NCBI GenBank assembly: GCA_045226015.1
Contig: JBGVBY010000013.1
Location: 1 to 64,000, forward strand
Length of the DNA: 64,000 nucleotides
Source of the DNA: UBA2450 sp045226015
GTDB taxonomy: Bacteria > Bacillota_I > Bacilli_A > RFN20 > CAG-826
Reading direction: 5' to 3'
Position numbers and translations under genes: made by a program. Below are positions 1 through 8,400 of this stretch, piece by piece. A model generated the notes under the pieces. The model had not been told where the DNA came from. It ran no database searches and saw only the letters and a list, made by a program, of their open reading frames with translations. Positions within the stretch are counted from its first letter, which is position 1. Each line of letters starts with the position of its first letter.

Positions 1-34
1 AGACTAAATATAGCAAATAATGCCAAAAAATAAG

Positions 35-61
35 AAAAAACACGCACTTTTTCGTACGTGT
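35..61 (-). terminator. Terminator of tRNA-Ser(GGA)
   Basis: Read on the minus strand, an 8-bp stem (ACACGTAC paired with GTGCGTGT, one G-U pair) with a GAAAAA loop is followed by six T. It lies 15 nt beyond the encoded CCA of the tRNA at 77-167. Confidence 0.8.
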
Positions 62-76
62 CTTGACAATCGATGA

Positions 77-167
77 TGGCGGAGGAAGAGGGATTTGAAC
101 CCTCGCACCGAGTTACCAGTCTACGAGCTTTCCAAGCCCGCCCCTTCAGCCTCTTGGGTATTCCTCC
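77..167 (-). tRNA. tRNA-Ser, anticodon GGA
   Basis: The minus strand folds as a class II tRNA with acceptor GGAGGAA/TTCCTCC, G discriminator and encoded CCA (77-79). The anticodon stem CGGGC/GCTCG encloses the loop TTGGAAA, giving anticodon GGA. A long variable arm and a standard T-arm (GAGGG, TTCAAAT, CCCTC) identify serine. It is the last gene before a terminator and reads away from the pseudouridine synthase gene. Confidence 0.95.
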
Positions 168-242
168 GAATCATGGCTGCGATATGTATTTTATAATAAT
201 AAAAAAACAAAGTACAACCTTTATTTGTTCTATTGAAAAAAA

Positions 243-254
243 TATAATTAAAAT
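243..254 (+). promoter_or_regulatory. -10 box of a leaderless promoter for the RluA-family gene
   Basis: TATAAT at 243-248 is followed by only 6 nt before the ATG at 255. No Shine-Dalgarno is present, so transcription should begin at or next to the start codon. The -35 region (about 220-226, TTTATT) is weak. Confidence 0.5.
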
Positions 255-1214
255 ATGCAAAGATTTGTTGTTAATGAGTCTGAAAGTGGTCAAACTTTAG
301 AGAAGTATGTTCGCAAAGTCCTTAAAGACGCACCTCTTTCTTTTATTTATAAACTTTTTAGAAAGAAAGATGTCAAAGTTAATGGCCACTGGGAAAAAGA
401 AAAATACGTTATATCTAAAGGCGAAGAGATATCTATATATATCACCGATGAACAACTAGAAGAGTTTAAAAGAAATGTTGTTAGTACGAATAACACCAAT
501 ATCTCTAGTTGGATTGTTTATGAAGATAAAAACATCATTATCATCAACAAACCTAGAGGAGTACTAGTTCAAAAAGATGAATCTAACTCTTTAGCGTTAG
601 ATGATATGGTTATTTCTTATTTATCTTCTAAGGGCGAATACGATCCGAATAAGGATTTAGGGTATAAACCCGCTCCAAGTCATAGATTAGATAGAAACAC
701 TGCAGGACTAGTAATTTTTGGTAAGAACATCTTAACTCTTAGATATTTATCTAAAATCATGCAAGATAAGAATCTAATCGCTAAGAAATACTTAACCTTG
801 GTGAAAGGAAAAGTAGATAAAGGAGGAGTTATCTCTTCCTCATTATCCAAGAATAGTTCTAATGGTAGAGTGTTTATTGACTCTAATGGAAAAGAAGCAA
901 TTACTAAATATGAAGTGAAACAGGTGTTAGATGGATATACATTACTTGAAGTAACTTTATTGACTGGAAGAACCCATCAAATTAGAGTCCATCTTGCTAG
1001 TATTTCTCATCCAGTCATTGGAGATAAGAAATATGGAGACTATGCGCTTAATAAAGAAATAGAAGAGAAATATGGATTTAAGAATCAGTTCTTAGTTTCA
1101 TATCATCTTGAATTCAATAATTTAGAAGAACCACTTAAATACTTATCTCATAAAGAATATGAGATTGATTTACCACTAGAGTGTAAAGAGTTATTATTAA
1201 AGTTAGAGGAGTAA
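255..1214 (+). CDS. RluA-family 23S rRNA pseudouridine synthase
   Basis: A 319-aa protein that should isomerise uridine to pseudouridine in RNA, most likely 23S rRNA. The N-terminal 70 residues look like an S4-type RNA-binding domain (VNGHWEKEKYVISKGE). The catalytic RluA signature HRLDRNTAGLVIFGK is near residue 142, with the catalytic Asp in HRLD. A second family motif, GRTHQIRVH, follows near residue 239. Length fits RluC/RluD. The exact target uridine cannot be read from sequence. There is no Shine-Dalgarno; a TATAAT box 6 nt upstream suggests a leaderless message. It is followed after 5 nt by the phosphohexomutase gene, so the two form an operon. Confidence 0.9.
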   Translation: MQRFVVNESESGQTLEKYVRKVLKDAPLSFIYKLFRKKDVKVNGHWEKEKYVISKGEEISIYITDEQLEEFKRNVVSTNNTNISSWIVYEDKNIIIINKPRGVLVQKDESNSLALDDMVISYLSSKGEYDPNKDLGYKPAPSHRLDRNTAGLVIFGKNILTLRYLSKIMQDKNLIAKKYLTLVKGKVDKGGVISSSLSKNSSNGRVFIDSNGKEAITKYEVKQVLDGYTLLEVTLLTGRTHQIRVHLASISHPVIGDKKYGDYALNKEIEEKYGFKNQFLVSYHLEFNNLEEPLKYLSHKEYEIDLPLECKELLLKLEE

Positions 1215-1219
1215 CTAAT

Positions 1220-2920
1220 ATGGGAACACAAGAATCTTATAAACGTTGGCTTAATTCTGAGAAAGTTTCTTTAAAGGACAAAGAGTACTTAAAGAACATG
1301 TCTCAAGAAGAAATTGATGACGCTTTCTTTAAAGATGTTGAATTTGGCACTGCTGGAATGAGAGGCATCTTAGGTCCAGGTACTAATAGACTAAATGAAT
1401 TTACTGTTAGAAAAGCAACAGTGGGATTTGCTAAATACTTATTAGAAAAATATCCTGAAGCAAAAGAAAAAGGAGTGGTCATTTCTCATGATAATCGACA
1501 TATGTCGCGTGAATTCACTCTTCAAAGCGCAAAGGTTCTTTCTGAATTTGGTATTAAAACCTATATCTTTGATTCCCTTAGACCTACTCCAGAGTTATCA
1601 TTTGCAGTAAGATTCATGGGTGCTATAGGAGGAGTAATGATTACTGCTTCTCATAACCCAAAAGAACATAACGGTTATAAAGTGTATGATGAAACCGGTT
1701 GTCAACTTGTACCAGATAAGATTAAAAGACTCGTAGAAATTATTTGTGCTTTACCAAACGAACTAGAGGTTAGTTATAAAGCAGTCAAAGAACCAGCAGA
1801 AATCGTGGTTCTTCCTAAAGAAGTCGATGATGAATATGTGAGATTATGTGAATCTATCGTCTTAAGAAAAGACTTAAACAAAAAAGGATTTAGAATTGTA
1901 TTTACTCCAAATCACGGAACAAGTTACGTTAACGCGATGAGAGTGTATAAAGATTTAGGATATGAAGTATATCCTGTGGCAAAACAGTGCACTCCAGATC
2001 CTGATTTCAGTGGCACTTTATCTCCTAATCCAGAAGATCAAAGAAGCTATATTGAACCGATTAAACTCGCTAAAGAACTTAAGGCTCAACTTGTAGTTAT
2101 GACTGACCCTGATGGAGATAGATGTGGCTTAGCGTTTTTAGACAAGAACGATGAATATCAAACCTTAACTGGTAATCAAAGTGCAGCGATGTTACTTGAT
2201 TATATTCTTTCTACAAGAAAAGAAATGGGATTACTCCACTCTAATGGAGTGATGTATAACACAATTGTTACTTCTTCTTTAGGAGAAAAAGTAGCAGCTT
2301 CTTATGGAGTTAGGACCGAACAATTCTTAACTGGCTTTAAGTTTATTGGTAATCGTATTGATTATTATGAAAAAAGAGGAGATGGGCCATTCTTTGAATT
2401 TGGTTATGAAGAAAGCTATGGTTGCTTAATCGCTCCATTTGCGAGAGACAAAGATGGAATCCAAGCCATTCTTATGTATTCTGAAATGGCGTTATATCAT
2501 TATCTTCACGGAAAGACATTAGATGTTGTTTGGGAAGAACTTGGTCAAAGATTTGGATATCACGAAGACAAAGTCTTCTCTATCTACTTCGAAGGTAGTA
2601 AAGGCGCATCTATGATGAAAGGATTAATGACTACTTTAAGAAATAATCCATTTATCTCTATTGGCGATAACAAAGTTATTAAAGTCAGTGACTACTTAAA
2701 ACAAGTTACTGTTGAGGGAAAGAAAGAAGAAAAGATTGATCTCCCTAAGAGCGATGTTATTAAGCTTTATTTTGAAGATGGCACCACAATTGCGGTTAGA
2801 CCAAGTGGCACAGAAGCCAAAGTTAAATTCTATATTGGAGTTGTTGGTGAATCTTTAATAGACGCGCAAGCAAAACCAGATAAGATATACGAAACATTTA
2901 AGATAATCTTAAATATCTAA
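1220..2920 (+). CDS. pgcA: Phosphoglucomutase/phosphomannomutase
   Basis: A 566-aa alpha-D-phosphohexomutase that interconverts hexose 1- and 6-phosphates, feeding nucleotide-sugar and cell-surface glycan synthesis. The four family signatures appear in order: the phosphoserine loop TASHNPKEHNGYKVY near residue 141, the metal-binding DPDGDRCGLA near residue 295, the sugar-specificity loop FEFGYEESYG near residue 393, and the phosphate-binding RPSGTEAKVKFY near residue 530. Length matches the PgcA/PGM2 subgroup. The Shine-Dalgarno GAGGAG lies inside the end of the upstream pseudouridine synthase gene, so the two are co-translated. Glucose versus mannose preference is not decided here. Confidence 0.92.
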   Translation: MGTQESYKRWLNSEKVSLKDKEYLKNMSQEEIDDAFFKDVEFGTAGMRGILGPGTNRLNEFTVRKATVGFAKYLLEKYPEAKEKGVVISHDNRHMSREFTLQSAKVLSEFGIKTYIFDSLRPTPELSFAVRFMGAIGGVMITASHNPKEHNGYKVYDETGCQLVPDKIKRLVEIICALPNELEVSYKAVKEPAEIVVLPKEVDDEYVRLCESIVLRKDLNKKGFRIVFTPNHGTSYVNAMRVYKDLGYEVYPVAKQCTPDPDFSGTLSPNPEDQRSYIEPIKLAKELKAQLVVMTDPDGDRCGLAFLDKNDEYQTLTGNQSAAMLLDYILSTRKEMGLLHSNGVMYNTIVTSSLGEKVAASYGVRTEQFLTGFKFIGNRIDYYEKRGDGPFFEFGYEESYGCLIAPFARDKDGIQAILMYSEMALYHYLHGKTLDVVWEELGQRFGYHEDKVFSIYFEGSKGASMMKGLMTTLRNNPFISIGDNKVIKVSDYLKQVTVEGKKEEKIDLPKSDVIKLYFEDGTTIAVRPSGTEAKVKFYIGVVGESLIDAQAKPDKIYETFKIILNI

Positions 2921-2929
2921 AGAAAATAA

Positions 2930-2968
2930 AACGGTTTAGGAATCAATCGCTAAACCGTTATTTTTTTA
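2930..2968. terminator. Bidirectional terminator between pgcA and trpS
   Basis: AACGGTTTA (930-938) pairs perfectly with TAAACCGTT (951-959), followed by seven T on the plus strand and an AT-rich tract with T runs on the minus strand. The two genes converge here, and the trpS stop codon lies in the T tract. Confidence 0.85.
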
Positions 2969-3952
2969 TAAGTCCAATAATCCAACTGCGTTCTTAACTC
3001 TTTTTAGAGTGACTGAGGCAACTTTGTTAGCGGCGTCCGCGCCTTCTTTAAGAACTTTTTCGTAAGCTTTAGAGTCTAAGATTTCTTGGTATTTCTTTTG
3101 GAAAGCTTCTAGTTCATTACAGACAATGTCTGCAACCGCTTTTTTAAAGTCTCCGTATCGAGAATCTTTAAATTCTTTTTCAGCTTCTTCAATACTGATT
3201 TCTTTAAGTGCGGCGTAGATTGTTAATAAGTTAGAGATACCTGGTTTATTATCAACATCATATTTAACTTCACTTCCAGAATCAGTGACCGCTGACATGA
3301 TTTTCTTACGGATGATAGATAAATCGTCTTTAAGGAAGATATCTCCTTTAGGATCGCTCTTACTCATTTTTTTACTTGGATCACTTAATGACATGATTCT
3401 AGCGCCTACTTTACGCATCTCATATTTAGGTAAAGTTAATACTTCTCCGTATCGATTATTGAATCTATTGACTAAGTCTCTAGTAAGTTCAACATGTTGA
3501 ACTTGGTCTTCTCCAACAGGTACGATGTTTGCGTCATATAAGACAATGTCGCACGCCATTAGGACAGGATAAGCAAATAAACCTAATCCAATAGCAGATT
3601 CTTTCATCTTGCTACTTTTATCTTTGAATTGAGTCATACGACTTAATTCGCCCATATATAAATAGTTTTGCATGATTGCATTTAATTCAGCGTGAGCGGA
3701 GACACTACTTTGAAGGAAAAGATGAGCTTTAGAGGTATCAATACCTGCTGCTAAATAAAAGCAAGCAAGATCGATTGAATTTTGTCTAAGAACTTCTGGT
3801 TCAATTGGTAAAGTTAAAGCGTGAAGGTCAGCAATAAAATAGAAACATTCACCTTTTTCTGTTTCTTTTTTGAGATTTTTCAAAACTCCAATGTAGTTTC
3901 CTAATGTTAATTGTCCGGTTGGTTTAATACCGGTTAAGATACGGTTGCTCAT
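2966..3952 (-). CDS. trpS: Tryptophanyl-tRNA synthetase
   Basis: A 328-aa class Ic aminoacyl-tRNA synthetase that charges tRNA-Trp. The HIGH-type motif is PTGQLTLGNYIG near residue 11. GEDQVQHVELTRD near residue 147 is the family ATP/Trp pocket segment, and KKMSKSDP near residue 194 is the KMSKS loop. Length is normal. The start is fixed by a strong Shine-Dalgarno (GGAGGAG, 5 nt before the ATG). No T-box leader is visible in the short upstream region, so attenuation by uncharged tRNA is not apparent. Confidence 0.96.
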   Translation of the reverse strand: MSNRILTGIKPTGQLTLGNYIGVLKNLKKETEKGECFYFIADLHALTLPIEPEVLRQNSIDLACFYLAAGIDTSKAHLFLQSSVSAHAELNAIMQNYLYMGELSRMTQFKDKSSKMKESAIGLGLFAYPVLMACDIVLYDANIVPVGEDQVQHVELTRDLVNRFNNRYGEVLTLPKYEMRKVGARIMSLSDPSKKMSKSDPKGDIFLKDDLSIIRKKIMSAVTDSGSEVKYDVDNKPGISNLLTIYAALKEISIEEAEKEFKDSRYGDFKKAVADIVCNELEAFQKKYQEILDSKAYEKVLKEGADAANKVASVTLKRVKNAVGLLDL

Positions 3953-4018
3953 ACATCTCCTCCGTTAATACGATATATTATAACGAGAATATATATTTTT
4001 TTCATTCACAAAAAATAT

Positions 4019-4047
4019 TTGTTAATGAATGGCTAGATATATACAAT
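4019..4047 (+). promoter_or_regulatory. Promoter of spx
   Basis: TTGTTA (4019-4024), a 17-bp spacer and TACAAT (4042-4047). The predicted start leaves a leader of about 7 nt before the ATG at 4062, with no Shine-Dalgarno. Confidence 0.55.
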
Positions 4048-4061
4048 ATAACTTAGAAATT

Positions 4062-4475
4062 ATGATTAAGATTTATACCGCTCCAAGTTGTAGTTCTTGC
4101 AAGAAAGTTAAACAATTCTTTAAAGAAGAGGAAATTCCTTATACTGAAAAGAATATTTTTGTTAATGAACTAAATGAGAAAGAACTTAGAGATATCCTTT
4201 CTAAAACCGAAAATGGTACAGATGATATCATTTCTAACCGTAGCAAGGTTATTAAAGAGCAACATGTCGATATTGATAATATGACGATTAGTGAACTTAT
4301 CGGTTTTATTAGAAAGAATCCAAGTGTTCTAAAGCGTCCAATTATGGTGGATGACACCAAGATTCAAGTAGGTTACAACCCAGAAGAAATTAGAGTCTTT
4401 ATTCCTCACGAAAAACGAGTCGCTCAATGGGCGTGTAAGAAGGCTGATTGTCCATCCTATAAAGACTGTAAATAA
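4062..4475 (+). CDS. spx: Spx-type redox-responsive transcription regulator
   Basis: An ArsC/Spx-family protein of about 137 aa that in Bacillota binds the RNA polymerase alpha C-terminal domain and reprograms transcription under thiol stress. The redox switch CxxC is in SCSSCKK near residue 9. The Spx signatures follow: TENGTDDIISNRSKV (conserved Arg) and LKRPIMVDD, then QVGYNPEEIRVFIP. The ATG at 4062 is chosen because it matches the Spx N-terminus; an upstream in-frame ATG at 4029 would add 11 unrelated residues. Oddly, the C-terminus ends in three extra cysteines (CKKADCPSYKDC). In B. subtilis spx lies near yjbK, ppnK and an rluD-like gene, and a CYTH protein and NAD kinase follow here. 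Confidence 0.85.
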   Translation: MIKIYTAPSCSSCKKVKQFFKEEEIPYTEKNIFVNELNEKELRDILSKTENGTDDIISNRSKVIKEQHVDIDNMTISELIGFIRKNPSVLKRPIMVDDTKIQVGYNPEEIRVFIPHEKRVAQWACKKADCPSYKDCK

Positions 4476-4476
4476 T

Positions 4477-5070
4477 TTATAACTTAAAAATAGCTCGTCT
4501 ACTCTTAGAGATGTAGCCTTTTTTATATGTGACTCCGAATTTTGAGAAGAAATTATTCAGAAAAATAATAGCATTTTCCTTACTATTTGACTCTACTTCA
4601 ACGTTATAATCAACCTTATTGTTATAGGTGTTCTTGTCGAGTACAAGTAAGCCATTATCCACTTTTATTTCTAATCGTTCAGTTTTTAAAGAAGTGATTA
4701 ATTTTAGTTTGTTAAGATTAATGTTTAAACTTAAGAGTTGATCTTTGATTTTAGAGTCTGGTATTTCGACATTTAGGTTAATATTGATGTATGTATTTTT
4801 ATCTAAAGGGAGGTTTATTTCTGTATCTCCATTTTCGCCTTTGATCTTTATAGTTAATTCAAATTCCTTACTATTTATATCTCTTGTTCTTAATACTATA
4901 TGGTTATTGGTGAGCGTTAAATCTTCATAGTCAAAATAGTTGTTTACGTTTACTAATTCCTCGTAACTATATTTACTAGACTTAAATTCTTTAAGGATGT
5001 TTATATATTGTTCACTAGAGATCATTGCTCTAGCTTCGTATTCCATATTAATAAACTCGTTATTCACCAT
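4477..5070 (-). CDS. CYTH-domain (triphosphate tunnel) protein
   Basis: A 197-aa protein resembling the YjbK-type CYTH family, which binds triphosphates or polyphosphate through a beta-barrel of charged residues. The N-terminal EYEARAM is a variant of the ExExK signature. Alternating strands rich in Lys, Arg and Glu follow, such as VLRTRDINSKEFELTIKIKG. It sits between spx and NAD kinase, matching the spx-yjbK-ppnK neighbourhood of Bacilli. The start could be this ATG or the one 8 codons on (MEYEARAM). A CATAAT box 6 nt upstream of the first ATG suggests a leaderless message. Substrate unknown. Confidence 0.7.
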   Translation of the reverse strand: MVNNEFINMEYEARAMISSEQYINILKEFKSSKYSYEELVNVNNYFDYEDLTLTNNHIVLRTRDINSKEFELTIKIKGENGDTEINLPLDKNTYININLNVEIPDSKIKDQLLSLNINLNKLKLITSLKTERLEIKVDNGLLVLDKNTYNNKVDYNVEVESNSKENAIIFLNNFFSKFGVTYKKGYISKSRRAIFKL

Positions 5071-5098
5071 ATAATAATTATGCTATAATTCTTATGCT
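5071..5098. promoter_or_regulatory. Divergent promoter region, CYTH gene / NAD kinase
   Basis: Only 28 bp separate two divergent start codons. Plus strand: TATAAT at 5084-5089, 9 nt before the NAD kinase ATG. Minus strand: CATAAT at 5077-5082, 6 nt before the CYTH ATG. Neither gene has a Shine-Dalgarno, so both messages would be leaderless or nearly so. Confidence 0.5.
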
Positions 5099-5875
5099 AT
5101 GAAAATTGGATTGTTTATTAAATACGAAGTAGTGGATTCTTCATTTGAAGAAAAAGTCAGTAACGTTATCCGTTCTTTCAAACATGAAATTGATAACTTA
5201 AACCCTGAATATGTTTTCATATTTGGAGGAGATGGAACGTTCTTAAAGTCTGTTCAAAAATATATTGAGCATATCAGTTCTATTAAATTTGTCTGTTTTA
5301 ATAAGGGTAAAGTTGGTTTCTTTTCTTCATTTGTGGAAGAAGATATTAAGGATGTTTTATCTAATCTTAATTCTTTAGAATTAAAAGTTAACTCATATCG
5401 TTTATTAGAATCTAAGATTGGTGAAGAAACCTTATATTCAGTTAATGAGACTCGTATTGAAAATCCTTTCCATACTTTACTTGCAGAAGTCTATATTGAT
5501 GGAATCTATTTAGAAACCTTTAGGGGAAACGGCCTAGTCGTTTCTACTTCTTTAGGAAGCACCGCATATAATAAATCTCTTTCGGGAGCGTGCGTTAGCA
5601 AAGAAATTGAAGCAATTCAATTAAATGAAATTGCTCCAATTAATAATTGCTTATATACCTCTTTAAAGAATCCCCTTGTCTTGCCAAGTAATAGCCACAT
5701 CGTTTTTAAGGGTGATTTCTCTAATATTGTGATTGGTTATGACCACCTTGTAAAAAGTGACTTTAAGGGAAAAGAGATTGAGTTTTACTTAAGTGATAAA
5801 GTTATTAACGTCGTCAATAAGAGTGATGATAATTACATCAAGAAACTTAAAGAAACATTTATTGATCGAAGATAA
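5099..5875 (+). CDS. nadK: NAD kinase
   Basis: A 258-aa ATP- or polyphosphate-dependent NAD kinase that makes NADP. The catalytic GGDGT motif is in FGGDGTFLKSVQKY near residue 42. The NAD-binding segment GNGLVVSTSLGSTAYNKSLSG is near residue 145. Length matches the short Bacillota NadK/PpnK type. The neighbouring CYTH gene, spx and a pseudouridine synthase recall the B. subtilis yjb cluster. The TATAAT box lies 9 nt before the ATG without a Shine-Dalgarno. A 44-aa membrane peptide gene follows after 2 nt. Confidence 0.92.
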   Translation: MKIGLFIKYEVVDSSFEEKVSNVIRSFKHEIDNLNPEYVFIFGGDGTFLKSVQKYIEHISSIKFVCFNKGKVGFFSSFVEEDIKDVLSNLNSLELKVNSYRLLESKIGEETLYSVNETRIENPFHTLLAEVYIDGIYLETFRGNGLVVSTSLGSTAYNKSLSGACVSKEIEAIQLNEIAPINNCLYTSLKNPLVLPSNSHIVFKGDFSNIVIGYDHLVKSDFKGKEIEFYLSDKVINVVNKSDDNYIKKLKETFIDRR

Positions 5876-5877
5876 TT

Positions 5878-6012
5878 ATGGTTTTAACAACGTTTAAAGA
5901 TAACTTAAATGAATTTTTAAAAAACGGATCCTTATATATCGCGCTTGGAATCGTTGCATTAATTGTTTTAACTTTAATAGTGATATTTCTTTTTAATAAA
6001 AAGAAGAAATAA
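5878..6012 (+). CDS. Small single-span membrane protein (44 aa)
   Basis: A 44-codon frame starting 2 nt after the NAD kinase stop. It has an N-terminal amphipathic segment (MVLTTFKDNLNEFLKNGS), one hydrophobic span (about residues 19-38, IALGIVALIVLTLIVIFLF) and a basic tail NKKKK. The tail suggests a cytoplasmic C-terminus. Its stop codon abuts the converging maf gene. There is no Shine-Dalgarno, so translation would depend on coupling to NAD kinase. Function unknown. Confidence 0.55.
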   Translation: MVLTTFKDNLNEFLKNGSLYIALGIVALIVLTLIVIFLFNKKKK

Positions 6013-6576
6013 TTATTTCTTCAATATTTCTTCTATTCTTTCTTTTATTTCTTTTACTGGAAATCCTACAACGTTATCGTAGCTACCGATAATGTTTTTT
6101 ATTATTGGATACTTATCGTTATCTTGAACACCGTATGCACCTGCTTTATCCATAGGAGAACCGCTATTGATGTAGCTAATGATTAACGGATCATTTAACT
6201 CGTTAAAAATCACTTTAGTTTCAACTACATCAACAATGAGTTTGTCTAAATAGTGAATCGCAAAAGCGGTGTAGACGAAGTGGGTTTTATTAGACAACTT
6301 CTTTAATATCTTATATGCGTCTTTCATGTCTTTTGGTTTTCCGATGATTTCGTTATCTAACACCACAATCGTGTCTGCAGATATCACTAAATCGTTAGGA
6401 TAAGACTTATAAACTTCTTTTCCTTTCCTTAACGCAATATCTTTACAGGCTTCAATTGGAGGAAGCTTATATGAAGATTCTTCGTCGATATCTTCTACGA
6501 CAATTAAAAAATCTGATGAAATATATTTCATCAAATCTTTTCTTCTTGGACTTTTACTAGCAAGAATATATCTCAT
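6013..6576 (-). CDS. maf: Maf-like nucleotide pyrophosphatase
   Basis: A 187-aa Maf-family house-cleaning enzyme that hydrolyses non-canonical or excess nucleoside triphosphates to monophosphates. The N-terminal signature LASKSPRRKDLM is at residue 5. The catalytic ADTIVVLDNEIIGKP is near residue 68 and GSPMDKAGAYGVQ near residue 138. The start codon overlaps the rnj stop by one base, so the two are translationally coupled. Whether it acts on dTTP/UTP or on modified nucleotides is not resolved. Confidence 0.92.
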   Translation of the reverse strand: MRYILASKSPRRKDLMKYISSDFLIVVEDIDEESSYKLPPIEACKDIALRKGKEVYKSYPNDLVISADTIVVLDNEIIGKPKDMKDAYKILKKLSNKTHFVYTAFAIHYLDKLIVDVVETKVIFNELNDPLIISYINSGSPMDKAGAYGVQDNDKYPIIKNIIGSYDNVVGFPVKEIKERIEEILKK

Positions 6577-8246
6577 TAGTTTTTGCTCATGATGACAGGA
6601 ATTACCATTGGATGACGTTTGGTTTTTCCGTAGATATAGTTATTAACCACATCTTTAATTGTGTTCTTTAAATCTGCGAAATTGGTCTTAGAATTGAGCT
6701 TATTATTAATGGCGTCTTTAATCAAAAGGAGAAGCTCATTATTAACTTTCTCGTTGTTTCTAGTAATAACTCCACGGTTATAAATGACAGGTTCTTCTAG
6801 TAATGTGTTGTTTCTTGAATCAATCGGAAGGGCGATAATCATCATGCCATCTTCAATTAAGACTTTTCTATCTTCCATAACAGCGTTAGCTAAGCCATTG
6901 ATATCTTTACCATCGATATAGCTTACTCCGTGTTCAACTGGATAACCTACACTGACTTTGTGTTTTGCTAGTGTTAAAACATCTCCATTATCTAAAACAA
7001 AGCAGTTGTTTGCTGGAATTCCTAGTGAGTTAGCAAGCTCTGCGTGGAGTCTTAACATACGATACTCTCCATGCATTGGCATGAAGTATTTTGGATTGAA
7101 TAATTTGAGTACTAGTCTAAGTTCTTGTTTTGATGGGTGTCCAGAGGAGTGGATATCCGCGAGGATGGAGTTAGTGATACAGTCTGCTCCGGCTCTAGTA
7201 AGCATATTAACAATATGCGCTATCATGATGCCGTTACCCGGAATAGCGCTACTAGAGAAGACAACTGTGTCTCCTGGAATAATGTGGACATCTTTATGTT
7301 CGCCATTAGCAATTCTACTAAGAGCGGCGTTAGGTTCTCCTTGAGAACCAGTACATAAAACTAATATTTCTGAACCCTTTACGGTTTTAATGTCTTCTGT
7401 AGAAATAATTGAAGAATCTGGGATATGGATATAGCCAAAATTACGAGCGATTTCGACAACTTTTTCCATGCTCTTTCCAACAATAGCAATCTTACGATTG
7501 TGTTTAACTGCGGATTCACAAATTTGTTGAATACGAGAAATGTTACTAGAGAATGTAGAAACAATGATTCTTCCTTTAGCTTCGTTAAAGATTTCGTTAA
7601 TTGAATCATTTACGTTTTTCTCACTAGGTGTATATCCTTCGTTTTCTGCGTTTGTGGAATCCGATAATAAGAGATCAACTCCTTTTTTGCCAAGTTCTGC
7701 AATCTTTTGAAGTTCAATATCTGGTCCAATAGGAGTGAGGTCGACTTTAAAGTCGCCAGTAGAAACAATTCTACCTTCGCTTGTTTCAATAACTACTCCA
7801 AAGGAGTCTGGGATTGAGTGAGTCACTCTAAAGAAAGAGATATCAAAATCACCGATTTTATAATGGGAATCGCTATTATATTCTTCGATTCTCACACGAT
7901 CCGCCATGCGGTATTCTTCAAGTCTATTTTTGATTAAGGCACATGCTAGTCTAGGGGCGTATATGATAGGGATATTGACGTGTTGAATTAAAAATGGAAT
8001 ACCACCGATATGGTCTTCATGACCATGAGTGATAATTAAGGCTCTGATTTTGTTTTTGTTATTTTTTAGATGTGTAAAATCAGGAACGATATAATCGATT
8101 CCTGGAAGTTCTACTCCTGGGAATTTTACGCCACAATCGATGATGACGATTTGATTCTCATTTTCAAAGCAATACATGTTTTTGCCAACTTCACCTAGGC
8201 CTCCTAAAGCATAAATTGAAACTGGCTTAGAAATACTCTTTTCCAT
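6576..8246 (-). CDS. rnj: Ribonuclease J
   Basis: A 556-aa metallo-beta-lactamase/beta-CASP ribonuclease with 5'-to-3' exo- and endonuclease activity, central to mRNA turnover in Bacillota. The zinc motif HGHEDHIGG is near residue 75. Further metal ligands lie in the MBL domain (STGDFKVDLTP). The beta-CASP part contains SDSTNAENEGYTPSE and HSSGHPSK, followed by MPMHGEYRML. The start is the ATG at 8246, which has GGAGG 6 nt upstream; an upstream TTG is not used. Only one copy is seen here, although many Bacilli have J1 and J2. Confidence 0.95.
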   Translation of the reverse strand: MEKSISKPVSIYALGGLGEVGKNMYCFENENQIVIIDCGVKFPGVELPGIDYIVPDFTHLKNNKNKIRALIITHGHEDHIGGIPFLIQHVNIPIIYAPRLACALIKNRLEEYRMADRVRIEEYNSDSHYKIGDFDISFFRVTHSIPDSFGVVIETSEGRIVSTGDFKVDLTPIGPDIELQKIAELGKKGVDLLLSDSTNAENEGYTPSEKNVNDSINEIFNEAKGRIIVSTFSSNISRIQQICESAVKHNRKIAIVGKSMEKVVEIARNFGYIHIPDSSIISTEDIKTVKGSEILVLCTGSQGEPNAALSRIANGEHKDVHIIPGDTVVFSSSAIPGNGIMIAHIVNMLTRAGADCITNSILADIHSSGHPSKQELRLVLKLFNPKYFMPMHGEYRMLRLHAELANSLGIPANNCFVLDNGDVLTLAKHKVSVGYPVEHGVSYIDGKDINGLANAVMEDRKVLIEDGMMIIALPIDSRNNTLLEEPVIYNRGVITRNNEKVNNELLLLIKDAINNKLNSKTNFADLKNTIKDVVNNYIYGKTKRHPMVIPVIMSKN

Positions 8247-8400
8247 TTTTGCCTCCAACTAACATTATGAATATATGATATTTGGTAAGGACATATTATC
8301 ACATCTATATTCATTTGTATAAATACAAAATAAAAAAGTTGTTCTAATCTAATAATAATGGTCAATTTTTATATAAATTGATAAAATAATATTTAGTATT

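Noticed and set aside
1220..2920. UGA read as tryptophan (Mycoplasma code)
   Set aside because: Trp is encoded by TGG throughout and several genes end cleanly in TGA, for example the rusA gene at 40890.
8247..8258. TTG start adding four residues to RNase J
   Set aside because: The GGAGG ribosome site overlaps this TTG and is correctly spaced for the ATG at 8246.
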